Source: Carthagonibacter metallireducens
Lineage (GTDB): Bacteria > Gemmatimonadota > Gemmatimonadetes > Palauibacterales > Palauibacteraceae
Assembly (NCBI GenBank): GCA_023554445.1
Contig: JAMJQQ010000072.1
Span: 1 to 6,048 of the forward strand
Length of the DNA stretch: 6,048 nt
Direction of reading: 5' to 3'
Numbering within the stretch: the stretch's first letter is position 1; the number at the start of each line of letters is the position of its first letter. Both the position numbers and the translations under genes were made by a program. The notes beneath the pieces are model-generated. The model was not told the DNA's origin. It did not search any database and saw nothing but the letters and a program-made list of their open reading frames with translations. This document shows, one piece after another, positions 1 to 6,048 of this stretch.

Positions 1-932
1 GACTCGATCATGGTCGGGATCGACTTGATCAACGTGATGATCCCTCCCGTCGCCACCGCGCCGGCGCCGATATACCGCACGTAGCGATTCCACAATTCGG
101 CCGAGCTCATGTCGCGGATCAGTTTCTCGGTCTCGGGGAACAGCGGCTCCGAGAGACCCGAGCCCCAGAGATAGATCGCGGGAATGATCACGAGTGCCGA
201 AAGCGCGCCACCCGCGACCATTACGGTCGCGATCCGGATCCCGAGGATGTATCCGACCCCGATCAGGGGAGGGGAGACGCTGGCCGACAGTCCGGCTCGT
301 AGCGGAAGGTCGATGGCGAACTTCCCGGGCACGAGCTTGAAGCCGTCGGTGATGAGCTTGAAGAACATGCCGACGCCGATGCCCCAGAATACTCCCGATG
401 CCTGCTCGCCCCCTTCTTCGGCGGCCACCAGAACCTCGGCGCAGGCCATTCCTTCGGGGTAGGGGAGGTTTCCGTGCTCTCCCCGGATCAGGTAGCGCCG
501 GAGCGGGACCATGGCGAGCACCCCGATGAGTCCGCCGCTCATGGCCAGCAGGGTCAGCTGCAGCCACGCGGGATTCACTCCCCACATGAACAGGGCCGGA
601 ATCGTGAACAGGACACCCGACGCGACCGACGAGCTCGCCGAGCCGACGGTCTGAGACATGTTCGTCTCGAGGATCGAGTGCCTGAGCCCGAACGCGTTCA
701 TCAGTCGGAAGGCCACGACGGTGAGCACCGCGACGGGAATCGATGTGCTGATCGTCAGGCCAGCCTTCAGGCCCAGGTAGGTATTGGCCGCCCCGAAGAC
801 CATGCCGAGCACGATGCCCGTAAACACGGCCTTGATCGTAAACTCGGTAAGGGACTCTCCAGCCGTGAGCGGAACGTATTCCTCGCCCGGCCGGGGCTCG
901 TACGCGGAGGGAGGCAATGTGCGTCCGGACAT
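1..932 (-). CDS. OPT-family oligopeptide transporter, N-terminal part (3' end beyond window)
   Basis: This is an integral inner-membrane permease of the oligopeptide transporter (OPT) family, which in bacteria is thought to import short peptides or metal chelates with a cation. The 310 residues visible contain family hallmarks: TYLGLKAGLTISTSIPVAV (about 51-69), the run ETNMSQTVGSASSSVASG (about 89-106) and GNLPYPEGMACAEVL (about 154-168). Hydrophobic segments lie near residues 33-50, 60-80, 104-145, 180-200, 220-256 and 285-303. Family members are usually about 600-680 residues, so roughly half is present; the reading frame is open to base 1. The ATG at 932-930 was chosen because it follows GGAG (941-938) with a 5-base gap and precedes a short polar N-terminus. 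It is transcribed divergently from the DCC gene. The family is confident; the exact substrate is unknown. Confidence 0.93.
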   Translation of the reverse strand, partial: MSGRTLPPSAYEPRPGEEYVPLTAGESLTEFTIKAVFTGIVLGMVFGAANTYLGLKAGLTISTSIPVAVLTVVAFRLMNAFGLRHSILETNMSQTVGSASSSVASGVLFTIPALFMWGVNPAWLQLTLLAMSGGLIGVLAMVPLRRYLIRGEHGNLPYPEGMACAEVLVAAEEGGEQASGVFWGIGVGMFFKLITDGFKLVPGKFAIDLPLRAGLSASVSPPLIGVGYILGIRIATVMVAGGALSALVIIPAIYLWGSGLSEPLFPETEKLIRDMSSAELWNRYVRYIGAGAVATGGIITLIKSIPTMIE

Positions 933-937
933 CAGGG

Positions 938-941
938 CTCC
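938..941 (-). promoter_or_regulatory. Ribosome binding site of the OPT transporter
   Basis: GGAG on the minus strand, five bases before the ATG at 932-930. It supports that start. A possible -35 element, TTGACG, lies on the minus strand at 1013-1008, but no convincing -10 follows at 16-18 bases, so the promoter itself is not called. Confidence 0.6.
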
Positions 942-1025
942 AGGACTCGGTTCACGGATCGATCACGGCGTCGGGGCGCGGAGCAACCTCGGGGGCGCCG
1001 CGTTCCGCGTCAATCGGGCTCCGGT

Positions 1026-1031
1026 TAGAAT
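1026..1031 (+). promoter_or_regulatory. Probable -10 box for a leaderless transcript of the DCC gene
   Basis: TAGAAT matches TATAAT at five of six positions and fits the TANNNT pattern of leaderless promoters. Six bases (1032-1037) separate it from the ATG at 1038, so a transcript would be expected to begin at or next to the start codon. No purine-rich Shine-Dalgarno sequence is present in front of that ATG. The box also contains an in-frame TAG (1026-1028), so translation cannot begin further upstream. The -35 region is poor: TTCCGC at 1003-1008 with a 17-base spacer. Leaderless transcription is an inference from this spacing. Confidence 0.5.
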
Positions 1032-1037
1032 GCCTGC

Positions 1038-1457
1038 ATGACGAAGTTTTCCGGGCAGCATCCGGTCGTATTGTTCGACGGCGTGTGCAACCTCTGCCAC
1101 GGTACGGTGCGGTTCATCGTCGACAGGGACCCGGACGCCGTGTTTCGATTCGCGCCCCTCGAATCCGAGGTCGGGCGGCGCCTGGTGGCCGGGGCATATG
1201 CCGGAGGGCAGGCGCCGGACAGCGTAATCCTCCTGGAGGACGGACGCCCGTACGAGGGGTCGGAGGCCGCACTCCGGATAGCGAGTCGACTCGGGCCGCC
1301 GTGGTCGGCCCTGCAGATATTGCGGATCGTTCCGGCCGGAATCAGGGAGTGGGCCTACCGGGCGGTGGCGCGACGTCGGTATGGCTGGTTCGGGAGAATG
1401 GATGCCTGCCCCGTGCCCGACCAGCAACTGCGGGAGCGGTTCCTTTCCTCGAGTTAA
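1038..1457 (+). CDS. DCC-family (DUF393) thiol-disulfide oxidoreductase-like protein
   Basis: A 139-residue protein of the DCC family, small thioredoxin-like proteins named after the conserved Asp-x-x-Cys-x-x-Cys motif. The motif is visible near the N-terminus as FDGVCNLCH, with D14, C17 and C20. The rest matches the family in order: a short helix with FIVDRDP (27-32), FRFAPLES (36-43), SVILLEDG (62-69), a helical middle with ALRIASRLG, and a C-terminal CPVPDQQLRERFL with C124. Length is typical. No signal peptide or membrane segment is seen, so it is likely cytoplasmic. Its physiological partner is unknown, as for most of the family; a redox role is inferred from the CxxC. The ATG at 1038 is the first possible start because an in-frame TAG lies at 1026-1028. 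It has no Shine-Dalgarno. It converges on the FAH-family gene, leaving only 31 bases between the stops. Confidence 0.92.
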   Translation: MTKFSGQHPVVLFDGVCNLCHGTVRFIVDRDPDAVFRFAPLESEVGRRLVAGAYAGGQAPDSVILLEDGRPYEGSEAALRIASRLGPPWSALQILRIVPAGIREWAYRAVARRRYGWFGRMDACPVPDQQLRERFLSSS

Positions 1458-1488
1458 CCCGCCAGTCGGCGCGCACGCCCATCTCCGA

Positions 1489-2226
1489 TCATCCTCCGTC
1501 GCGCGGCTCGACACTCACCTCGAGGCGGCCGACGCCCGCGACCTCGGCTGTCACTACGTCACCGACTTCGACAGGTCCGACCCCGGCCGGGGTGCCGGTG
1601 AACAGCAGATCGCCGGGCAGGACCTCCACCTGGCGGGAGAGCAGGGCAATCGTGCGCGGCACGCTCCAGATCATCTCCGACAGGTCTGCGTCCTGCCGGA
1701 TCTCGCCGTTCACGGCAGCCGTGATCCGGCCCCGCCGCAGTGGCCCGACACGGGACTCGGGCATCAGCGCCGAACAGGGCGCGGAACGGTCGAATCCCTT
1801 CGCCAGGCTCCAGGGTCGCCCGCGCGCCTTCGCCTCGGTCTGGCGGTCGCGTCGGGTCAGGTCGAGGCCGACTCCGTACCCGTAGACCAGGGATCCGGCT
1901 TCGGACTCCGACAGCTTCCTCCCGCGCATTCCCAGTGCGACCACGAGCTCGACCTCGTGGTGCAGGAGACCCGTGTCATCCGGATAGGGCACCGGCCCGC
2001 CTCCCGGAGCCAGGGCGGACGCAGGCTTCAGGAAGAAGAAGGGCGCGCCGACTTTCGACCGACGGTCGGAGGCCGATTGCATCTCACGGGCATGCGCTTC
2101 GTAGTTGCGACCCACGCACCAGATCCGCACGACGGGGAAGCGGCCTTCCTCGCCGACGATCGGCAAGGTTGGCGTCGGTGGCGGCTCCACGATCCAGTCG
2201 GAGCCTGGTCGCACGCCGTCAGACAT
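1489..2226 (-). CDS. Fumarylacetoacetate hydrolase family protein, fumarylpyruvate hydrolase-like
   Basis: A 245-residue cytoplasmic metal-dependent C-C bond hydrolase of the FAH fold. Motifs in order: CVGRNYEAHAREM (37-49, with the His45/Glu48 pair expected to activate water), APFFFLKPASAL (61-72), HHEVELVVALG (89-99, with metal ligands Glu91 and Glu93), YGYGVGLDLTRRDRQ (115-129, with metal ligand Asp122), GRPWSLAKGFDRSAP (136-150), and LLFTGTPAGVGPVEVGD (207-223). The LDLTRRD and GRPW..AKGFD stretches are most like fumarylpyruvate hydrolases of the gentisate route, but acylpyruvases and oxaloacetate decarboxylases share them, so the substrate is open. The ATG at 2226-2224 overlaps the end of the CoA-transferase gene by 8 bases, indicating one operon with translational coupling; only a weak GGA precedes it. 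A start 16 codons earlier is possible but would lie deeper inside the upstream gene and adds residues with no family match. Confidence 0.92.
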   Translation of the reverse strand: MSDGVRPGSDWIVEPPPTPTLPIVGEEGRFPVVRIWCVGRNYEAHAREMQSASDRRSKVGAPFFFLKPASALAPGGGPVPYPDDTGLLHHEVELVVALGMRGRKLSESEAGSLVYGYGVGLDLTRRDRQTEAKARGRPWSLAKGFDRSAPCSALMPESRVGPLRRGRITAAVNGEIRQDADLSEMIWSVPRTIALLSRQVEVLPGDLLFTGTPAGVGPVEVGDVVTAEVAGVGRLEVSVEPRDGG

Positions 2227-3430
2227 GGTCGGATCCGGGGGCGAGCACGACACCGCGATCGAAGAGGTCTTCACACTCCTCGGAGGAGAGGGCCAGGTCT
2301 TGCGCCAGAATCTCGCGGGCGTCCTCGGACAGATGTGGAGGCGGACGAAGCGTCGAGACCGTCGGTACGCCTTCGTCGATGGCCACGGTCCGCAGGCCGA
2401 CCCTTCCTGACATTCGAAGGAGAAGCGGCTCGGCGTCGGAGCCGACGAGGGCCTCGCCCACGTTCAGAACCGGGCCCGCCGGCACGGCATCGCGGTGCAG
2501 CGCAGCCAGGATCTCTTTGCGGGACAGCCGGGCGAGTCTAGGCGCCAGCTCGGCGCGCAGCGCCTCCCGGTGGACGACGCGATCTGCATTCGTCGCGAAT
2601 CTCGAGTCTGTCGCCAGGCCCGGAGCACCAACGGCCTCGCAGAGCCTCTCGAATTGTCTTTCGGTCCCCACTGCGAGAACGAGCGGCTCTCCCTCGGCGC
2701 ACTCCCAGACCTCGCCGTACGGCACGATGCTCGGATGTCCGGACCCGAGTGGTACGGGGACCTCTCCGGTCGCGAGCCAGCCGGTCCCCTGGTTCGCGAG
2801 AGAAGCGAGCCCCGACCTGACCAGCGATGTAGAGAGGTGACGACCGCGTCCCGTCCGCTCCCGCACCAGCAGGGCGACCAGTATCGCTTCCTTCAACTGG
2901 TGCGCCGCGAGCAGGTCCATCAATGCCACGGGCATCTTGAGCGGACGGGCCCCGGGTTCGCCGTTGATCGACATGAATCCCGTCCCGGCCTGGAGCAGCG
3001 CGTCGTAGCCGGGCCGCCGATCCCCGGCCCCGTATGCGGTCACCTCTGCATAAATCAGACGCTCGTTTGCAGCCCGGAGCGTCAGAGCGTCCACGCCCAG
3101 CGCCTCGGCCTGACCGGGACGATAGCTCGCGAGCACGACGTCACTCTCGCGGGTGATCCGCTGGACCAGCGCGAGGCCGTCGGGATCTCTGAGGTTCACG
3201 GCCAGCGAGCGCTTGCCCCAGTTTGCCGCGCAGAAGTATGCCGTGACATCGGTGTCCGCGGGTTCCGCCGGGAGGCGCCAGCCCCGGGTCACGTCTCCCC
3301 CGGTGGATGGATTCTCGATCTTGATCACGTCGGCGCCCAGCTCGGCGAGGAACATCCCTGCCGCCGGTCCGGCCAGGACACCTGCGAGCTCGAGGACTTT
3401 GAGTCCGTGAAGAGGAGGCGATTCTGACAT
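2219..3430 (-). CDS. Family III CoA-transferase (CaiB/BaiF type)
   Basis: A 403-residue cytoplasmic enzyme of the family III CoA-transferases, which move CoA from an acyl-CoA to a carboxylic acid. The N-terminal LKVLELAGVLAGP (10-22), LAELGADVIKIENPSTGGD (28-46) and YFCAANWGKRSLAVNLRD (65-82) are family signatures. MPVALMDLLAAHQ (166-178) carries the expected catalytic Asp172, matching Asp169 of formyl-CoA transferase. GRGRHLSTSL (194-203) follows. Length is usual. It lacks the glycine-rich loop of formyl-CoA transferase and has Leu19 where that enzyme has Gln, so oxalate/formyl-CoA activity is unlikely. Partner acids cannot be named. The first gene of an operon, it overlaps the FAH-family gene by 8 bases. 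The ATG at 3430 was chosen because homology begins about ten residues later; a start 28 codons upstream (3514) adds residues unlike the family. No clear Shine-Dalgarno precedes 3430. Confidence 0.93.
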   Translation of the reverse strand: MSESPPLHGLKVLELAGVLAGPAAGMFLAELGADVIKIENPSTGGDVTRGWRLPAEPADTDVTAYFCAANWGKRSLAVNLRDPDGLALVQRITRESDVVLASYRPGQAEALGVDALTLRAANERLIYAEVTAYGAGDRRPGYDALLQAGTGFMSINGEPGARPLKMPVALMDLLAAHQLKEAILVALLVRERTGRGRHLSTSLVRSGLASLANQGTGWLATGEVPVPLGSGHPSIVPYGEVWECAEGEPLVLAVGTERQFERLCEAVGAPGLATDSRFATNADRVVHREALRAELAPRLARLSRKEILAALHRDAVPAGPVLNVGEALVGSDAEPLLLRMSGRVGLRTVAIDEGVPTVSTLRPPPHLSEDAREILAQDLALSSEECEDLFDRGVVLAPGSDHV

Positions 3431-3487
3431 GACGCGAAGATGGTCACCGGCGCGACGATTCGCGAGGCATTCCGATAGATGCGCGAC

Positions 3488-3507
3488 TTGCCTCATGCCA
3501 TCGGCAA
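3488..3507. repeat. Imperfect palindrome, candidate operator
   Basis: The arms TTGCC (3488-3492) and GGCAA (3503-3507) are perfect inverted repeats. Inside them ATG (3495-3497) and CAT (3499-3501) pair around a single central C, with TC on one side and C on the other left unpaired. A 20-base near-dyad between two divergent operons is the size and place expected for a dimeric repressor site. No regulator gene is in the window, so this is a suggestion only. Confidence 0.3.
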
Positions 3508-3538
3508 AGGCCAATTTCGAGAGGGCCGCACCCGGCCC

Positions 3539-3572
3539 GCGGGGCCACGGCCCGACGGGCGGGTGGCCCCGC
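3539..3572 (+). other. Strong hairpin in the leader of the M28 peptidase gene
   Basis: GCGGGGCCAC (3539-3548) and GTGGCCCCGC (3563-3572) are perfect 10-base inverted repeats. The intervening bases form a further stem, GCCC (3550-3553) with GGGC (3557-3560), closed by a GAC loop. The pyrimidine run TTCCTTTC (3573-3580) follows, then the ribosome binding site at 3584. On the plus strand this resembles an attenuator or a protective 5' leader stem. The tract is not a pure U-run, so intrinsic termination would be weak. Its function is inferred. Confidence 0.45.
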
Positions 3573-3583
3573 TTCCTTTCAGC

Positions 3584-3588
3584 GGAGG
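3584..3588 (+). promoter_or_regulatory. Ribosome binding site of the M28 peptidase gene
   Basis: GGAGG lies five bases before the ATG at 3594. A TGA in the same frame directly precedes that ATG (3591-3593), so this start is the most upstream one possible. Confidence 0.8.
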
Positions 3589-3593
3589 ACTGA

Positions 3594-5141
3594 ATGGACG
3601 GAATTCGATTCAGCAGCAGGACAGGATCCGCCCTCGTCGCGATCAGCGCGCTGGCCGCCTGCTCCTCGTCGCCCGCTCCCGATGTCGCGCCCGATCCGCG
3701 TGCCGCAGTGGCGGCGGCCGCGACCCGGATCGACTCGGCCGGAATCCTGGGTCACGTCGCATTTCTCGCCAGCGATGAACTGGCCGGCCGGGATACGCCC
3801 AGTCCCGGGCTCGAGGCAGCCGCGGAGTACATCGCACGTCGATTCGATGCACTCGGTCTGACACCCGCGGGAGACGATGGTGGCTGGCTGCAGCGCTATC
3901 CGTACATCAGCGCCTCGTTCGATGCCGAGGCCTCGAGCCTGATGGCCGAAGGGGAAGGCGGCGGCGCCTCGCTCGCCTTCGGAGAACAGTGGTTCGCCAT
4001 GCCGCTGGGCCCGGATCACGAGCGGCTCCACGCAGGTGTGGTCTATGGAGGTGCGGTCGGAGACAATGCCTATCCCCCGGAGGCCGAGGGCAGGGTCGTC
4101 GCGGTGACCAGCGGACCCGGGCTCGGAATGGAACTGTTCACCGAGATCGGATACGCCGCGCAGTCGGGTGCCGCTGGTCTGCTGATCATTCTGAATCCGG
4201 CGATCCCCGCACAGGCGATCCCTTCCATCACGGAGCAGGTAGCCGGACTTCCGGCGCAGGAGATCCCGGTGCTGGGTGTGTTGCGGTCAGCCGCGGCCGA
4301 TCTCTTCAAAGCGGCCGGACTGGATATCGACGCGGTAGCCCCCACGGAGGGATCGGGCACTCCGATGGACCTCGGTTTCGACCTGTCGATCCGTGTGGCG
4401 ATGGACCGGGAAGAGTTCGATCCGCCGAACGTGGTGGCGTTGTTGCCGGGCTCGGACCCGGCTCTCGGGGAGAGCTACATCGTCTATTCGGCGCACTTCG
4501 ATCACGTGGGCATCGGTACGCCCGATGCCGAGGGAGACTCGATTTACAACGGGGCGGATGATGACGCTTCCGGCACGGCCCTGGTCCTGGAAGTCGCGGA
4601 GGCCTTCGCGGCCCTGCCCGAACCACCGAAGCGCTCGGTCCTGTTCCTCGCGGTGAGCGGCGAGGAGAAGGGTCTGCTCGGAGCGAATTACTGGGCGAAC
4701 AATCCCACCGTACCGATCGAGGGCGTGATCGCCAACATCAATGCCGACATGGTCGGTCGTAACGCGCCCGACACCCTGATCGCGATCGGGGGCGAGTACA
4801 GCTCGCTGGGTACGCTCTCGGAGCAGGTGGCTGCCGCACACCCGGAGCTCGGGCTCGTGATCGCTCCCGACCCGGACCCGTCGGAGAATGCGTTCTTCCG
4901 GAGTGACCACGTCGCCTTCGTACGTAAGCAGGTCCCGGCCGTGTTCTACACGACCTGGCTGCATGAAGATTACCATGCTCCGTCCGACGAGGTGGATGAG
5001 ATCGACGCCGACAAGCTGACCCGTGTCGCTCGCCTCGCGTTCCTGGTCGGTTGGAACGTGGCCGAGAGCACGACGACGCCCTCCTGGAATCCGGGGGCAT
5101 GGGATGAAGTGAGCCGGATCCTGGCTGAGTCGCCTTTCTGA
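3594..5141 (+). CDS. M28-family zinc peptidase, lipoprotein, with PA-like insert
   Basis: A 515-residue exported aminopeptidase-type enzyme. The N-terminus has basic residues, a hydrophobic stretch (11-22) and the lipobox LAAC, so Cys23 should be lipidated; Ser24 at +2 favours outer-membrane sorting. Residues about 47-103 are the usual M28 lead-in (HVAFLASDELAGRDTPSPG, 54-72). About 130-275 form a PA-like insert (VVYGGAVG, GAAGLLIILNP). The catalytic domain follows with all expected residues: AHFDH (His301, Asp303), GADDDASG (bridging Asp323), SGEEKG (base Glu357, ligand Glu358), NADMVGR (Asp385) and DYHAPSDE (His461). It should therefore be an active two-zinc enzyme removing N-terminal residues from peptides outside the inner membrane. 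The start is fixed by an upstream in-frame stop and a good ribosome site. The S9 peptidase gene begins 35 bases after its stop, so the two are probably co-transcribed. Substrate preference cannot be told. Confidence 0.95.
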   Translation: MDGIRFSSRTGSALVAISALAACSSSPAPDVAPDPRAAVAAAATRIDSAGILGHVAFLASDELAGRDTPSPGLEAAAEYIARRFDALGLTPAGDDGGWLQRYPYISASFDAEASSLMAEGEGGGASLAFGEQWFAMPLGPDHERLHAGVVYGGAVGDNAYPPEAEGRVVAVTSGPGLGMELFTEIGYAAQSGAAGLLIILNPAIPAQAIPSITEQVAGLPAQEIPVLGVLRSAAADLFKAAGLDIDAVAPTEGSGTPMDLGFDLSIRVAMDREEFDPPNVVALLPGSDPALGESYIVYSAHFDHVGIGTPDAEGDSIYNGADDDASGTALVLEVAEAFAALPEPPKRSVLFLAVSGEEKGLLGANYWANNPTVPIEGVIANINADMVGRNAPDTLIAIGGEYSSLGTLSEQVAAAHPELGLVIAPDPDPSENAFFRSDHVAFVRKQVPAVFYTTWLHEDYHAPSDEVDEIDADKLTRVARLAFLVGWNVAESTTTPSWNPGAWDEVSRILAESPF

Positions 5142-5161
5142 GTCATGAGTGTCAACGAGAC

Positions 5162-5167
5162 AAGGAG
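5162..5167 (+). promoter_or_regulatory. Ribosome binding site of the S9 peptidase gene
   Basis: AAGGAG, nine bases before the ATG at 5177. It decides that start over a GTG at 5149 in another frame, which gives a protein without family features. The short 35-base gap after the M28 stop holds no terminator-like stem. Confidence 0.75.
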
Positions 5168-5176
5168 ATAGAACCG

Positions 5177-6048
5177 ATGCGTTTCTCCGAACACAGGCAG
5201 TGGTCACGGGCCTGCGCCGGCGGGCTGGCGCTGGCGGTGCTCTCGATCGCCCCCGCGCGGGCGCAGGCACCGAATGGCGGCATGACCGCCCACGACGTCA
5301 CCCGGATCCGGAGCGTCTCGAGCCCCGTCGTATCCCCCGAAGGGAATCGGGTCGCGTACCTGCTGAATGTCCCTCGCGATCCGCTGACAGAAGACGACGG
5401 CGTGGCCTGGCGCAGGCTCCACGTGATGGACGTGGCGACCGGGACGACGCGGGAATTCGTGGGTGGAGACCTTCGCGTAGGCTCCCCGGGGTGGATGCCG
5501 GACGGTACGGCGGTCACCTACCTGGCGAGACGCGACGGAGACGGTGGCACTTCTCTCTACGCCATTCCCGTGGCCGGGGGCGAATCGAGGAAGATCCTCG
5601 AGCACGAGACTTCCATTTCCTCGTACGCGATCAGTCCGGACGGTCGGCGGGTAGCTTTCCTGGCGCGTGACGGAGAGCCCGAGTACCGCGAGAAGATGCG
5701 GCAGCGGGGCTTCCGGCAGGAGGTCTACGAGGAGGATGACCCGTTCACCCGCGTCTGGGTGGCCGAGCTGGGCCGGAAAGGATCGGCCCGGGTTCTTCCG
5801 CTGGAGGGGCATGCCAGCGTGATCGACTGGGCGCCGGACGGAGAGCGGCTCGTGGTGGCGCTGGCTCCCACCCCGCTGATCGACGACAGATACATGAAGC
5901 GAAAGCTCCGGATCGTCGATGCCGGGAGTGGCTCGGTCCTGACGCGGATCGAGAACCCGGGCAAGCTCGGACAGGTAGGCTTCAGCCCGGATGGAGAGCA
6001 CGTTGCGTTCGTGTCGGCGGAGACGATCAACGACCCGAAGGAAGGACG
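5177..6048 (+). CDS. S9-family (prolyl oligopeptidase-like) peptidase, N-terminal propeller part, truncated by window
   Basis: The first 290 residues of an exported serine peptidase of the prolyl oligopeptidase/dipeptidyl-peptidase type. A Sec signal peptide is clear: basic N-region, hydrophobic 14-26, and ARA then Gln-Ala, with cleavage expected after Ala29. The mature part starts with MTAHDVTRIRSVSSPVVSPEG (36-56) and carries PD40/TolB-like propeller blades marked by SPEGNRVAYL (53), MPDGTAVTYLA (107), SPDGRRVAFLA (153), APDGERLVVAL (219) and SPDGEHVAFVS (270). The acidic YEEDDPFTRVW (184-194) also occurs in bacterial S9 acylaminoacyl/dipeptidyl peptidases. The propeller gates the active site; the alpha/beta hydrolase domain with the Ser-Asp-His triad would lie beyond the right edge and is not seen. 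A TolB-like non-enzymatic propeller is therefore not fully excluded. It probably shares a transcript with the M28 gene and acts in the periplasm on peptides. Confidence 0.85.
   Translation, partial: MRFSEHRQWSRACAGGLALAVLSIAPARAQAPNGGMTAHDVTRIRSVSSPVVSPEGNRVAYLLNVPRDPLTEDDGVAWRRLHVMDVATGTTREFVGGDLRVGSPGWMPDGTAVTYLARRDGDGGTSLYAIPVAGGESRKILEHETSISSYAISPDGRRVAFLARDGEPEYREKMRQRGFRQEVYEEDDPFTRVWVAELGRKGSARVLPLEGHASVIDWAPDGERLVVALAPTPLIDDRYMKRKLRIVDAGSGSVLTRIENPGKLGQVGFSPDGEHVAFVSAETINDPKEG

Larger units (their letters stand above)
3431..3593. other. Divergent intergenic region between the CoA-transferase operon and the peptidase operon
   Basis: These 163 bases separate two operons transcribed away from each other, so they should hold both promoters. 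I see no convincing -35/-10 pair for either direction. What is visible is an imperfect palindrome at 3488-3507 and a strong GC-rich hairpin at 3539-3572, listed separately. Confidence 0.6.

Noticed and set aside
952..968. Direct repeat TCACGG at 952-957 and 963-968, 11 bases apart, around GATCGATC
   Set aside because: Helical-turn spacing between divergent genes is suggestive, but a six-base repeat is too short to call an operator without comparison.
184..1028. Plus-strand open frames opposite the OPT transporter gene
   Set aside because: The minus strand carries an unmistakable OPT-family protein over the same bases; the plus-strand frames are low-complexity and Arg/Pro-rich.
1458..1488. 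Possible bidirectional terminator between the converging DCC and FAH-family genes
   Set aside because: The only stem is GGCG/CGCC with a four-base loop (1468-1479) and no T-run on either side; too weak to call.
917..2840. Several long overlapping open frames on the plus strand (for example 917-1885, 1381-2541, 1740-2840) opposite or across the recognised genes
   Set aside because: They are rich in Arg, Pro, Ser and Gly, show no family motifs, and lie antisense or out of frame to genes with clear conserved residues. This is the usual by-product of high GC content.
3431..3514. A 28-codon N-terminal extension of the CoA-transferase from an ATG at 3514
   Set aside because: There is no ribosome site, the extension does not resemble the family, and the standard N-terminal signature begins shortly after the ATG at 3430.
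5145..5171. Eight-codon mini-ORF between the M28 and S9 genes that overlaps the S9 ribosome site
   Set aside because: It has no ribosome site of its own and is short enough to occur by chance; coupling by it cannot be supported.
1..6048. RNA genes, insertion sequences, CRISPR arrays, phage or toxin-antitoxin modules
   Set aside because: I read both strands for tRNA-like folds, terminal inverted repeats, regularly spaced repeats and small paired genes and found none.

Overview
The window is GC-rich DNA, densely coding on both strands, from a bacterium that is probably Gram-negative. It encodes a lipoprotein with a clear lipobox and Ser at +2, and a second exported enzyme with an ordinary signal peptide. 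The combination of an OPT-family transporter, an M28 metallopeptidase with a PA-like insert and a long S9-family peptidase is typical of Gemmatimonadota and similar peptide-scavenging lineages. That placement is inferred from gene content and style, not from a marker gene.

Layout: (1) bases 1-932, minus strand: N-terminal half of an OPT-family oligopeptide transporter whose 3' end lies beyond the left edge. (2) 933-1037: divergent intergenic region with a good -10-like box placed for a leaderless transcript of the next gene. (3) 1038-1457, plus: small thiol-disulfide oxidoreductase of the DCC (DUF393) family. (4) 1489-2226 and 2219-3430, minus: an operon in which a family III (CaiB/BaiF) CoA-transferase is followed, with an 8-base overlap, by a fumarylacetoacetate-hydrolase-family enzyme closest in motifs to fumarylpyruvate hydrolases. 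(5) 3431-3593: divergent intergenic region with an imperfect palindrome and a strong GC-rich hairpin just upstream of the next ribosome binding site. (6) 3594-5141, plus: M28 lipoprotein peptidase. (7) 5177-6048, plus: N-terminal part of an S9-type peptidase with a signal peptide and a PD40 beta-propeller, cut by the right edge.

Functionally there are two themes. The M28 and S9 enzymes look co-transcribed and would work outside the cytoplasmic membrane on peptides. An OPT permease is encoded nearby, so peptide breakdown and uptake are a plausible joint role. The CoA-transferase/FAH pair is a small carboxylic-acid catabolic operon whose substrate the sequence does not reveal. I saw no RNA gene, mobile element, CRISPR array or phage signal, and nothing that looks like a wholly new system. 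The items most worth checking are the leaderless start of the DCC gene, the leader hairpin before the M28 gene, and the substrate of the CoA-transferase/FAH pair.
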